DNA of 64,000 bases, taken from NCBI RefSeq assembly GCF_001570405.1, contig NZ_BBYM01000004.1, positions 62,001-126,000 on the forward strand, given 5' to 3'. This document shows, piece by piece, positions 8,224-16,203 of this stretch. A model generated the notes under the pieces. The model saw only the letters and a list, made by a program, of their open reading frames with translations, was not told the origin of the DNA and did not search any database. Numbering within the stretch: the stretch's first letter is position 1; each line of letters begins with the position of its first letter. The DNA comes from Microtetraspora niveoalba. Its GTDB lineage: Bacteria > Actinomycetota > Actinomycetes > Streptosporangiales > Streptosporangiaceae. The translations under genes and the position numbers were made by a program.

Positions 8224-8676
8224 TCAGAGGGCGTCGACGAAGGTCTCGGCCTCGTCCTGCGTCATCCCGGTCTCGCCGCGCACCAGGAAGATCGCCTGCT
8301 CGGTGCGGCCGTCGGCCTTCAGTTGACGTACACGGGAGGCGAGGTCGAGGCGCCGGGCGGAGGGCTCGCCCGGGACGTCCACCGGGACGGGGCGGCCGGC
8401 CTCCAGGGCGTCCACGACGTCCTTGGCCTCTTTGAGGCCGAGCCCGGTCTCCTCCCTGACCAGCTTGATCGCGTGGATCTTCTTGCGTTCGGAGCACAGC
8501 TCCCGTACGCGATCTTGGAGATCGTGTGAGATCGGCGGCACGAGCCCCGGCGTCCGCCACGCGAGCCGGGTGCTGGGCCGGGCTCCGGCGCGCGCCGCGA
8601 GTGCGACGACGACTGCCAGCACGACGACCACGAGCACGACGAGGACGATGACCATCTCAAGGGTTCCCAGCGGCAC
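8224..8676 (-). CDS. membrane-anchored protein with two L7/L12 C-terminal-like motifs
   Basis: A 150-residue protein with one N-terminal membrane helix (MVIVLVVLVVVVLAVVVALA) and a cytoplasmic part containing two copies of the ribosomal L7/L12 C-terminal helix motif: KIHAIKLVREETGLGLKEAK and EQAIFLVRGETGMTQDEAET. Such proteins are common, uncharacterised actinobacterial paralogues of the stalk-protein fold. The start may be GTG 8676 or the internal ATG seven codons later; both precede the helix. It is a single gene flanked by repeat-rich DNA. Confidence 0.75.
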   Translation of the reverse strand: MPLGTLEMVIVLVVLVVVVLAVVVALAARAGARPSTRLAWRTPGLVPPISHDLQDRVRELCSERKKIHAIKLVREETGLGLKEAKDVVDALEAGRPVPVDVPGEPSARRLDLASRVRQLKADGRTEQAIFLVRGETGMTQDEAETFVDAL

Positions 8677-8800
8677 GCGGTGATCGTACGGCTCTCGCGG
8701 GCTCTGCGGAACCCTCCGCCCTATTGCTCGATAATGAACATTATGTCAAGTAGGCGATCTGACGATCCCGAGGATCTCGATCCCCCACCGCTGTCCTGTC

Positions 8801-8822
8801 CTGTCTCACTGGACCTGATCCT
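8801..8822 (-). repeat. TGAGACAGG repeat unit in reverse orientation
   Basis: On the minus strand this reads GGATCAGGTCCAG followed by TGAGACAGG, matching the units at 6612-6678 and 7824-7970. A degenerate neighbour, rich in GGATC, follows up to about 8850. The stretch 8677-9086 has no gene. Confidence 0.6.
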
Positions 8823-8989
8823 TTGTCCTTTGCCTCACCCGATCCGCTCACCCGGGCTCCTCTCGCCGTCGACGGTCAGGCTGCGTCTCGCGAGATCTGC
8901 TCTCTTTGGGCCTGAAGTTCGGTCTATGGCTTGAAAGAACCACCGAAACCGACCAGAGCACATGAGATGCGAGGAGGAAACTCCTCAAA

Positions 8990-9043
8990 GTGAGCGGATC
9001 ATCTGAGATGCCAAGACCTCCCCGTCTCAGACGATCCGCTCAC
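8990..9043. repeat. 19-bp inverted repeat with 16-base loop
   Basis: GTGAGCGGATCATCTGAGA (8990-9008) pairs with 9025-9043 with a single mismatch. It lies just past the stop of the minus-strand membrane protein gene (9087) and can act as its terminator, but the GGATC and TGAGA words also echo the nearby repeat family. Confidence 0.65.
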
Positions 9044-9086
9044 TATCCAGGTCGGCCGCGGCTTCACTGAGCAACCTCGCACGCCT

Positions 9087-9782
9087 TCAGGGACGCGACG
9101 CCAGCGGCACCTCGGCGCTGCCTGACGCACTCGCCGCCCGCGGTGGGCGGATGCCCAGCGCCAAGCCGATCAGGCCGGCCGCCATCAGCGCACTCACCCC
9201 GAGTTTGGGCGCCGCACCGCTGGAGACGAAGTCGAGCATCTGGCCGCCGGTCAGGACGAGTGGCACCCACAGGGACACGAGGCCGGCTCGCCACGCACCG
9301 AAGGACAGCACAAGGAGTCCGATCATCCAACCCAGGATCCAGATCGCAAACGATGCGATCACCAGCGGGTCCTTGTCGAGCGCGTCAACGATCGGCCGGA
9401 CCGCCTCCGCGTTCACGCCCCCTCCGGCGAGGGCCCCGAAAAAGGCGTTGTAATGCCAGAGATGGATCGCGGAGAAGTAGAGCGCGGGAACGACGAAAGC
9501 TCCGCCGATGGTGGCGACAAGGCGCTTGCGGCGGCCGACCGCCACGATCAGACCCGCCGTCGCGGGCAGGAGCAGCAGGTGCGTCAGGGCGAAGAGGATC
9601 GTCTCGGCCCGCCAGGCGCCGAGGCCGGCGGCGGCCACGTCGACATTCGCCGCGGTCTCGGACACTTCGTCCGGAAACATCACCCAGTAGAAGGCGTTCG
9701 CCACGGCGTAGAGAACACCGCCGGCAGCCATCGCGACCGCCGCGAAACGCCGACCGTACGGTCGTATGGTCTTGTCGCTCAT
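9087..9782 (-). CDS. integral membrane protein of unknown function
   Basis: A 231-residue protein with about six membrane helices (AMAAGGVLYAVANAFYWVMF, ILFALTHLLLLPATAGLIVA, IASFAIWILGWMIGLLVLSF and others). ATG at 9780-9782 has AGGAG six bases upstream. It is divergent from the sensor kinase gene at 9943, so it may be a target of that two-component system. No enzymatic motif is recognised. Confidence 0.8.
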   Translation of the reverse strand: MSDKTIRPYGRRFAAVAMAAGGVLYAVANAFYWVMFPDEVSETAANVDVAAAGLGAWRAETILFALTHLLLLPATAGLIVAVGRRKRLVATIGGAFVVPALYFSAIHLWHYNAFFGALAGGGVNAEAVRPIVDALDKDPLVIASFAIWILGWMIGLLVLSFGAWRAGLVSLWVPLVLTGGQMLDFVSSGAAPKLGVSALMAAGLIGLALGIRPPRAASASGSAEVPLASRP

Positions 9783-9890
9783 CGAAATCTCCTGTTGTGA
9801 GCTGTTGACGACGCAGACGCTAGGTGCGGTACGCGGGTCCGGTCGTCGACCTGGATGTCGATCGACGGGTGGATACCGTCGGATGCCTGC

Positions 9891-9906
9891 TCCACCCGCG
9901 GGTGGA
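9891..9906. promoter_or_regulatory. 16-bp palindrome in the kinase promoter region
   Basis: TCCACCCGCGGGTGGA is a perfect palindrome lying 37 bases before the sensor kinase start and 109 bases before the divergent membrane protein start. It is a good candidate binding site for the response regulator encoded downstream. Confidence 0.5.
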
Positions 9907-9942
9907 CGCCGGGTCACATGCGGCTCGGATAGGCTCCCGGCC

Positions 9943-11142
9943 ATGTCATGGGTCCGGGACATCGGACGGCGCCGGGCCGACCTCGCCGCTGTCGTAGTCG
10001 GCCTCGCGCTGTTCGGGTTCGGACTGGCCGAGATCTATGTGCCGCTCGCCCCGTACGTCGACGGCGAGGGTCCCGATCTCACTGCGCTGTCCGGCTGGTG
10101 GGTAGCCGTGCTCACCGTGCTGCTCGCCGGCTACTGCCTCGCGGTCGCGGCGTGCAGGTCGTACCCAAGGGCCGCGGTGGTCCTGGCCGGCGTCTGCTTC
10201 ATCGCGCAGAGTTTCACGCCGGTCCTCCCGGAATGGCCGGTCGTGCCGCTCCTGGCATTGGTCGGTGTCTGCTTCGGCTGCGTCGCTCTGGCCGGCCGCT
10301 ACGGACCGGAGATCGCGGGCGTCTCCTACTTCGTTTCGCTCGGCATCGAGACCACGATCGCGGGCGACCCGGACTGGGCGTTCATCGTTTTCGTCGCGCT
10401 TGCGGTCATGGGGCCGGCCTACGCCGTCCGCATGCGGCGAGCGCAGGCGGCACGTCTGGTCGCATCGGCTGCCGAACGGGAGGCCACCGCACGCCTCGAC
10501 GAGCGGCTACGGATAGCCCGCGAACTGCACGACATCGTCTCGCACGGCGTCACCGTGATGGTGCTGCAGGCCGGAGCCGCCCAGGTCGTACTCGAATCCG
10601 ACACGCGGCAGGCCCACGAGTCGCTGGATGCGGTGCAAAGTGTCGGCCGCGACGTCGTCACTGAGCTGCGCCGGTTGCTCGTCATCCTCCGAGGCGCAGA
10701 GGGCGGCCCGGAGCGGCTGCCCTCGCTGCGGCACCTCGACCCGCTGCTCGCCGGAGTGCGGGCCGCCTGTGGGCGGGTCGACGTAACCGTCAACGGGGAT
10801 CTCGGCACGGTGCCCGCAGCCATTGACGTCAGCGGCTACCGGGTGCTGCAGGAAGCCCTGACCAACGTGGTCAAACATGCTCCGGGCGCCACAGTCTCGG
10901 TTTCGATCGATGTCGGACGCACCGACCTGCGGATCCGCGTCGTCGACGACGGACCAGGCATCGGCCAACGAAGCGACAGCGGTGGCCACGGGCTGACGGG
11001 GATCAGCGAGCGCGTGGAACTCTTCGGTGGAACGGCCACCGCCGGTCCGGAGGACGGCGGCGGGTTCGAGGTGCGCGTCGAGCTGCCCTTGAGCGCGAAG
11101 GCCGCGGCACCCGTGCTGTCGGAAACGGGAGCACCGGCGTGA
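9943..11142 (+). CDS. NarL-type sensor histidine kinase
   Basis: A 399-residue membrane sensor kinase. The N-terminal ~150 residues hold four to six membrane helices with no large extracellular sensor. A HisKA_3 dimerisation region carries the phospho-acceptor in RIARELHDIVSHGVTVMVLQ, and the ATPase domain has NVVKHAPG (N box), VVDDGPGIG (G1) and GGHGLTGISERVELFGG (G2). The stop overlaps the response regulator start by four bases, so both are co-translated. The likely partner target is the divergent membrane protein. The stimulus is unknown. Confidence 0.9.
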   Translation: MSWVRDIGRRRADLAAVVVGLALFGFGLAEIYVPLAPYVDGEGPDLTALSGWWVAVLTVLLAGYCLAVAACRSYPRAAVVLAGVCFIAQSFTPVLPEWPVVPLLALVGVCFGCVALAGRYGPEIAGVSYFVSLGIETTIAGDPDWAFIVFVALAVMGPAYAVRMRRAQAARLVASAAEREATARLDERLRIARELHDIVSHGVTVMVLQAGAAQVVLESDTRQAHESLDAVQSVGRDVVTELRRLLVILRGAEGGPERLPSLRHLDPLLAGVRAACGRVDVTVNGDLGTVPAAIDVSGYRVLQEALTNVVKHAPGATVSVSIDVGRTDLRIRVVDDGPGIGQRSDSGGHGLTGISERVELFGGTATAGPEDGGGFEVRVELPLSAKAAAPVLSETGAPA

Positions 11143-11840
11143 CGCGTATCCTCATCGCCGACGATGAGGCCCTCATACGCAGCGGCCTGCGTATGATCCT
11201 CGGCACCCAGCCCGGTATCGATGTGGTCGCGGAGGCCGTGGACGGCGAGCAGGCGGTGCTGCTCACCGCCGAACACCAACCGGACGTCGTGTTGATGGAC
11301 ATCCACATGCCCCGGCTCGACGGCGTGGCCGCGACCGAGCAGATCCTGGCGGACCGCTCCGACCGCCGAGTCGTCATGCTGACCACATTCGACCTCGACG
11401 AGTACGTCTACCGGTCGTTGCGTGCCGGCGCCTGCGGGTTCCTGCTCAAGACCACTCCACCGAAGGAACTGGTGAGCGCGCTGCATGCTGCCGCTCGTGG
11501 AGACGCTCTGCTCTCACCGGAGATCACCCGCCGTCTGATCGATCACTACACCGCGACGGCGCCGCCGGTCCGCGTCCCCGGGCTGGCCGACCTGACCGGC
11601 CGGGAGACCGAGGTCCTGCGGCTGATGGCTCGGGGGCTGTCCAACCGCGAGATCGCCGGGGAGCTCTTTCTCGGCGAGGCGACCGTGAAGACGCATGTCA
11701 ACCGCATCTTCGCCAAGCTCGGTGTGCGGGACCGCGTGCAGGCGGTGGTGCTCGCCTACGAAGCCGGCGTGGTACGGCCCCGAGGCGAGGCGCGCGCACG
11801 CGGCAGTCGGCAGGAATGGCACGAGCCCCGTTTTCCCTGA
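11139..11840 (+). CDS. NarL/LuxR-family response regulator
   Basis: A 233-residue regulator. The receiver domain has the acidic pair in ILIADDEA, the phospho-acceptor Asp in DVVLMDIHMPRLDG, and Lys in GFLLKTT. The C-terminal LuxR helix-turn-helix reads LTGRETEVLRLMARGLSNRE followed by GEATVKTHVNRIFAKLGV. GTG start overlaps the kinase gene. The last codons lie in a terminator hairpin. Confidence 0.9.
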   Translation: MTRILIADDEALIRSGLRMILGTQPGIDVVAEAVDGEQAVLLTAEHQPDVVLMDIHMPRLDGVAATEQILADRSDRRVVMLTTFDLDEYVYRSLRAGACGFLLKTTPPKELVSALHAAARGDALLSPEITRRLIDHYTATAPPVRVPGLADLTGRETEVLRLMARGLSNREIAGELFLGEATVKTHVNRIFAKLGVRDRVQAVVLAYEAGVVRPRGEARARGSRQEWHEPRFP

Positions 11841-11855
11841 GGGGAAACGGGGCTC
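11823..11855 (+). terminator. terminator overlapping the regulator's stop codon
   Basis: GAGCCCCGTTTTCC pairs with a downstream GGGGAAACGGGGCTC arm, with the TGA stop (11838-11840) in the loop. It separates the two-component operon from the convergent methyltransferase gene. The following 130 bases hold no gene. Confidence 0.7.
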
Positions 11856-11992
11856 CGTTCGGCTGGTGGGCGGGGCCTCTCCCCCGTCGCCCGGACCGCG
11901 CCCCGCTCCAGACTCGACCCTGACAGCGTGTGAGGTCCGGACCGCTCCCATCGCTCTGCCGGACGCGCGCGCGGCGTGGTGTTCTTCCGGGC

Positions 11993-12775
11993 TCAGCTCT
12001 TCCGGGCCCTGATGAGGAAGCGCTGCGAGTAGGCCACGAAGGGGCCGTGGCGCTCGATGAAACCGTGCAGCTCCGCCAGGCGGTCGCGGTACGTGTCCAC
12101 GGTGAAGTCCGGGACGATCCAGATCACCTTGCGGAGGAAGTGGACCACCGCCGCGATGTCGTAGAACTCCATTCGGAGTGCTTCCTGGCGCAGGTCGACG
12201 ACCTCCAGACCCGCCGCTTCCGCGCTGAACGTCGCCTCCACCGGGCTCGCGCCGGCCGTGGTGGCCAGCGGGCCCAGAGACGGGTGGACCGAAGCCTGCC
12301 GGTTCCGCATCATGAACTCGGTCAGTTCGCGCACCGAGCCCGAGCCCACCTGCTGGGAGAGGTACGTGCCGTTGGGGCGCAGGACCCGGTGGACCTCGTC
12401 CCAGCGGGTGACCACCGGATGGCGGCTGACCACCAGGTCGAAGTGGTCGGACGGGAACGGCAGGTCGGCGGCGTCGTCGGCCTCGACGACCGTGGCGTCG
12501 AACGCGGCCAGGTTGCGCCGGGCGATCTCCAGGTTCGGCCGCCACGATTCGGTCGCCGCCAGGATCGGCGGGGCGGTCGGCACCGACGCCAGCACCTCGC
12601 CTCCCCCGGTCTGGATGTCGAGCGCCGCCTCTGCCTTCGCCATCTCTCTCGCCAGGAGCTTCGCGTAACCCCAGGACGGACGCTGTTCGGTCGCACGACC
12701 GGTGAACCAGGAGAAGTCCCAGCCTTCCGTAGGGACGGATTCACCTTCGGCGACAAGCTCTTCGAACGTGGGCAT
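11993..12775 (-). CDS. class I SAM-dependent methyltransferase
   Basis: A 260-residue protein with a methyltransferase-11 type fold. LDIQTGGGEVLAS (motif I), VVEADDAADLPFPSDHFDLV (motifs II/III) and HRVLRPNGTYLSQQVGSGS (post-motif) are in order. The N-terminal WDFSWFTGRATEQRPSWGYA is shared by a group of uncharacterised actinobacterial methyltransferases. It starts at ATG 12773-12775, divergent from the ECF sigma factor gene with 140 bases between. Substrate unknown. Confidence 0.85.
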   Translation of the reverse strand: MPTFEELVAEGESVPTEGWDFSWFTGRATEQRPSWGYAKLLAREMAKAEAALDIQTGGGEVLASVPTAPPILAATESWRPNLEIARRNLAAFDATVVEADDAADLPFPSDHFDLVVSRHPVVTRWDEVHRVLRPNGTYLSQQVGSGSVRELTEFMMRNRQASVHPSLGPLATTAGASPVEATFSAEAAGLEVVDLRQEALRMEFYDIAAVVHFLRKVIWIVPDFTVDTYRDRLAELHGFIERHGPFVAYSQRFLIRARKS

Positions 12776-12915
12776 CCAGCGATGATGGCAGGCGCCGGAG
12801 GCGCGCGCACGGCACGAGGCTCTCCCGCCTCCGTGAGGTCGCGTTGTGCGGCGGGCGGAGTAGGGTCCATCGCGGCGGCGGCGGCCGGTCCGCGTGCGCG
12901 GGCTACGATCGGGCC

Positions 12916-13860
12916 ATGCCCTTGACCGTGAACGACGTCGAGCGGTTCGAGGCCTCCAGGCCGCGCCTGGAGGCCATCGCCTACCGCCTCCTCGGCTCCG
13001 CCGGGGAGGCCGAGGACGCCGTGCAGGAGGCGTTCCTGCGCTGGCAGGCGGCCGACGTCGACCGGATCGAGGTCCCCGAGGCCTGGCTGACGAAGGTCCT
13101 CACCAACCTGTGCCTCAACCAGCTCACCTCCGCGCGGGCGCGGCGGGAGACCTATGTGGGCGCTTGGCTTCCCGAGCCGCTGCTGGCCGGGGACCCGATG
13201 CTCGGTCCGGCCGACACCGCCGAGCAGCGTGAGTCGGTCTCGTACGCGGTCCTCACCCTCATGGAGCGCCTCTCCCCCAACGAGCGGGCGGTGTACGTGC
13301 TGCGGGAGGCGTTCGAGTACCCGCACCGGGAGATCGCCGAGATCCTCGACATCACCGAGGCCGCCAGCCAGCAGATCTTCCACCGCGCGAAGAAGCACGT
13401 CGTGGACGGCAAGGTCCGGACCGAGGTCGACGAGGTGGCCGCCCGGCGGATCGTCGAGGAGTTCCTGGCGGCCGCCGGCAGTGGCCGGACGGAGCCGCTC
13501 GTGCGTCTGCTCACCGAGGACGCCATCGCGATCGGCGACGGCGGCGGGAAGGTCCCGGCCCGTGCCAAGGCGTTCGAGGGCGCCGTCGCGGTCGCGAAGT
13601 TCCTGTGGGGCCTGCTCAAGCCCAGCAAGGCCAAGCGCGCCATGGTCGGCGGCGTGGCCGAGGTCTACGCCTGGACCGCCAACGGCGATCCCGCCGTCGT
13701 GGCCGTCGTGGACGGCCGGGTCGTCGGTGTCATGTGCCTGGAGGTCAGCGCCGAGGGCATCGCCGCGTTCCGCAGCCAGGTCAACCCGGACAAGCTCGAA
13801 CGCGCGACCGGGCGCTGGGCGGCCGTCGACCACGGGAAGCCGTTGTTCACCGCCTTCTGA
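12916..13860 (+). CDS. sigJ: ECF41-type RNA polymerase sigma factor (SigJ family)
   Basis: A 314-residue extracytoplasmic-function sigma factor. Region 2 has AIAYRLLGSAGEAEDAVQEA FLRW; region 4 has LSPNERAVYVLREAF and EIAEILDITEAASQQIFHRA. The long C-terminal SnoaL-like extension is the ECF41 hallmark, and all three class signatures are visible: WLPEP in the linker, DGGGKV, and NPDKL. In this class the extension controls activity in place of an anti-sigma factor. The ATG at 12916 fits the domain start. The expected partner type (an oxidoreductase) follows directly at 13954. Confidence 0.92.
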   Translation: MPLTVNDVERFEASRPRLEAIAYRLLGSAGEAEDAVQEAFLRWQAADVDRIEVPEAWLTKVLTNLCLNQLTSARARRETYVGAWLPEPLLAGDPMLGPADTAEQRESVSYAVLTLMERLSPNERAVYVLREAFEYPHREIAEILDITEAASQQIFHRAKKHVVDGKVRTEVDEVAARRIVEEFLAAAGSGRTEPLVRLLTEDAIAIGDGGGKVPARAKAFEGAVAVAKFLWGLLKPSKAKRAMVGGVAEVYAWTANGDPAVVAVVDGRVVGVMCLEVSAEGIAAFRSQVNPDKLERATGRWAAVDHGKPLFTAF

Positions 13861-13863
13861 TCG

Positions 13864-13900
13864 CGATGTGAGGTGCTTCACATCGTGTTCCTGTCAGGAA
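13864..13900. promoter_or_regulatory. two adjacent palindromes between sigJ and its partner gene
   Basis: CGATGTGA-N6-TCACATCG (13864-13885) has perfect 8-bp arms and fits the CRP consensus TGTGA-N6-TCACA. Three bases on, TTCCTG-T-CAGGAA (13888-13900) is a second perfect palindrome. They lie 54-90 bases before the oxidoreductase start and could be a CRP-like operator, a weak terminator of sigJ, or both. I did not find the published ECF41 promoter pair TGTCACA/CGTC clearly here. Confidence 0.5.
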
Positions 13901-13953
13901 GCGGCGGGCCGCCCGGTTCAGGTGGCGAAACCGCGTGAGACAGGAGCAAGGAA

Positions 13954-15150
13954 ATGCGGCACCGCATCATCGTCCTCGGAGCCGGTTACACCGGAGCCAT
14001 CGTCGCCGGCCGCCTCGCCAGGCGACTGCGCCGCGAGGACGTCGCCATCACCCTCGTCAACGCCGAGCCCGACTTCGTCGAGCGTGTCCGCATGCACCAG
14101 GTCGCGGTCGGCCAGGATCTCAGGCCCCGGCCGTTCGGTGAGATGTTCGCGGGCACCGGTGTCGAGCTGAGGCTCGCGAAGGTCACCGGCGTCGACGTCG
14201 AACGTAAGACCGTCGCCGTCGCCGACGCGAGCGGCGCCGGGGAACTCGCCTACGACACGCTCGTCTACGCGCTCGGCAGCGGTTGGAACGCTCAGGGCGT
14301 TCCGGGGACCGCCGAGCACGCCTATGAGATCGCCGGCCGCCCCGGGGCGCTGCGGCTGCGTGAGCGCCTGGCCGGTCTGGAGGCGGGGCAGGCCGTGGTC
14401 GTCGTGGGCGGTGGCCTGACCGGTCTGGAGGCCGCGACCGAGATCGCCGAGGCCCGGCCGGATCTCGACGTGTCGCTCGCCGTCCGCGACGGTCTCGGCG
14501 ACTGGCTCTCGCCGAAGGGGCGCGAGCACCTGTGGAAGGTCGTCGGCGGGCTCGGGATCACCGTGTACGAGCACGCCGCGGTGACCGGGGTCGAGGCGGA
14601 TCGTGTCGCCATCGCGGACGGCAGGGCCGTCGCGGCCGCGGTCACGGTGTGGACCGCGGGCTTCGCGGTTCACCCGATCGCGAAGGCGACGTCCCTGGAG
14701 GTGACCGGCGCCGGTCAGATCGTGGTCGACGGGACCATGCGCTCGGTGTCGCACCCGGATGTGTACGCGGTCGGCGACGCGGCGATGGCGATGGGCCCCG
14801 GGGGCAAGCCGCTGCGGATGTCGTGTGCCTCGGGGACTCCGGCCGCGTGGCAGGCCGCCGACGCGATCGCGGCGCGTCTGACCGGTGGGAAGCTCCCGAA
14901 CGTGCCGATCCGGTACTTCAACCAGTGCATCTCGCTGGGCCGCAAGGAGGGGTTGATCCAGTACGTCACCGCCGATGACCGGGCCGTGCGGGCGGTCCTG
15001 ACGGGACGGCTGGCCGCCGTGTACAAGGAGTTGGTCTGCAAGGGGGCCGCCTGGGGCGTCGCGAACCCGTTGTTCGGGTTGCCGGTCCGGCGTCGCCGTG
15101 TGGTGCGGGAGCGGGTCGCGGCGGATGCGGCCGTCAAGGCGTCGGCGTAG
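13954..15150 (+). CDS. FAD-dependent pyridine nucleotide oxidoreductase (NDH-2-like)
   Basis: A 398-residue flavoprotein. The FAD-binding GAGYTG motif is at residues 9-14 (IIVLGAGYTGAIVAGRLARR), the NAD-binding Rossmann motif in VVVVGGGLTGLEAATEIAEA, and the second FAD motif in VSHPDVYAVGDAAM. It belongs to the group of oxidoreductases that are the genomic partners and regulatory targets of ECF41 sigma factors. AGGAG lies ahead of the ATG at 13954. Electron acceptor unknown. Confidence 0.87.
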   Translation: MRHRIIVLGAGYTGAIVAGRLARRLRREDVAITLVNAEPDFVERVRMHQVAVGQDLRPRPFGEMFAGTGVELRLAKVTGVDVERKTVAVADASGAGELAYDTLVYALGSGWNAQGVPGTAEHAYEIAGRPGALRLRERLAGLEAGQAVVVVGGGLTGLEAATEIAEARPDLDVSLAVRDGLGDWLSPKGREHLWKVVGGLGITVYEHAAVTGVEADRVAIADGRAVAAAVTVWTAGFAVHPIAKATSLEVTGAGQIVVDGTMRSVSHPDVYAVGDAAMAMGPGGKPLRMSCASGTPAAWQAADAIAARLTGGKLPNVPIRYFNQCISLGRKEGLIQYVTADDRAVRAVLTGRLAAVYKELVCKGAAWGVANPLFGLPVRRRRVVRERVAADAAVKASA

Positions 15151-15192
15151 GGCATGGATCGGCTGGGCGAGCCCGGCATGGGGTGCGGTAGG

Positions 15193-16092
15193 TCAGTGGG
15201 GGTCGTCGGCGAGGACCTGGGTGAGCGCGTGGGTGGCCTGGCGGACCATGCCGGGGTTGGTGTCCCAGTAGTACGGGAGTGCGATGACGGCCTGGAGGAG
15301 TGCCCAGCCGCGGCCGCGCAGCCATGACGCGTCGTCGGCTCCGAGTTCGTCGCGGAAGCGTCGGCGGCTGTCGCCCGTGAACACGTTCCACGCGGGTTGG
15401 AGGTCGCAGGCGGGGTCGCCGACGTTGAGGCCGCCGAAGTCGATGACCGCCGAGAGGCGGCCGTCGACGACGAGGAGGTTGCCCGGCAGGAGGTCGCCGT
15501 GGACCCAGACCTCCGGGCCGTCCCATGCCGGGGTGTCGAGCGACTCCCGCCACGATCGCAGGGCGGCGGCGCCGTCGATGCGGTCGCCGAGTCGGGCGAT
15601 GGACCGGCGTACGCCCTCGTCGTGCTCGGCGAGCGGTCCCCCGCGTGCGTGCGGGGGGCGGGGGTGCGCTCCGGCGGTGTCGATCTGTCGCAGCGCCGTG
15701 ATGAAGGCGGCGAGGTCGGCCGCCGCCTGGAGGGGGTCGCGGATCGTGCCGTTGGCGTTGTCGCCGGGCAGCCACTCGTGTACCGACCAGGTGAAGGGGT
15801 AGTCCTCGGCGGGCTCCCCCGTCGCCAGCGGTACGGGTACCGCGAGCGGCAGGTGGGGGGCGAGTTCGGGCAGCCACCGGGCTTCTTTGGCCGCCTGCCC
15901 GGTGGCCCATGCGATGCGTGGCAGCCGTAGGGACAGGTGGTCGCCGAGGCGGTAGATGTCGTGGTCCGTGCCGTAGGAGACGACGGGTTCGATCGTCAGG
16001 TGGGCCCATTGGGGGAACTGGGCGGTGATCAGGCGGCGGACGAGGGCGGTGTCGGTGTGGATCTCGTCGGCGTGCATCCGGGTTCTGGCCAT
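15193..16092 (-). CDS. APH-family phosphotransferase
   Basis: About 299 residues of the aminoglycoside phosphotransferase/choline kinase fold. The catalytic loop VHGDLLPGNLLV and the metal-binding AVIDFGGLNVGDPACDLQPA are complete. The second in-frame ATG (16090-16092) is preferred because GAGG sits nine bases upstream; a start at 16101 would place it too close. Family members phosphorylate aminoglycosides, macrolides or metabolites; resistance cannot be claimed. It is convergent with the oxidoreductase gene. Confidence 0.85.
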   Translation of the reverse strand: MARTRMHADEIHTDTALVRRLITAQFPQWAHLTIEPVVSYGTDHDIYRLGDHLSLRLPRIAWATGQAAKEARWLPELAPHLPLAVPVPLATGEPAEDYPFTWSVHEWLPGDNANGTIRDPLQAAADLAAFITALRQIDTAGAHPRPPHARGGPLAEHDEGVRRSIARLGDRIDGAAALRSWRESLDTPAWDGPEVWVHGDLLPGNLLVVDGRLSAVIDFGGLNVGDPACDLQPAWNVFTGDSRRRFRDELGADDASWLRGRGWALLQAVIALPYYWDTNPGMVRQATHALTQVLADDPH

Positions 16093-16203
16093 CGCGGCCA
16101 TCCTCGGTGGGTTCCGCCGGTGGCGGCAATCGGTTTTCGGCCGCCCATCGTGGCGGGCCGGGGTTGCCGGACTCCCCCGTGCCGGGTCGGCGTCCCGGGC
16201 CGG

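Noticed and set aside
13935-13944. TGAGACAGG upstream of the FAD oxidoreductase as a further repeat unit
   Set aside because: Only the 9-10 base core matches; the upstream half of the unit is absent and AGGAG here is the ribosome site.
15193-16092. Aminoglycoside resistance gene
   Set aside because: Only the general APH fold and motifs are visible; many actinomycete members act on other substrates, so no resistance is claimed.
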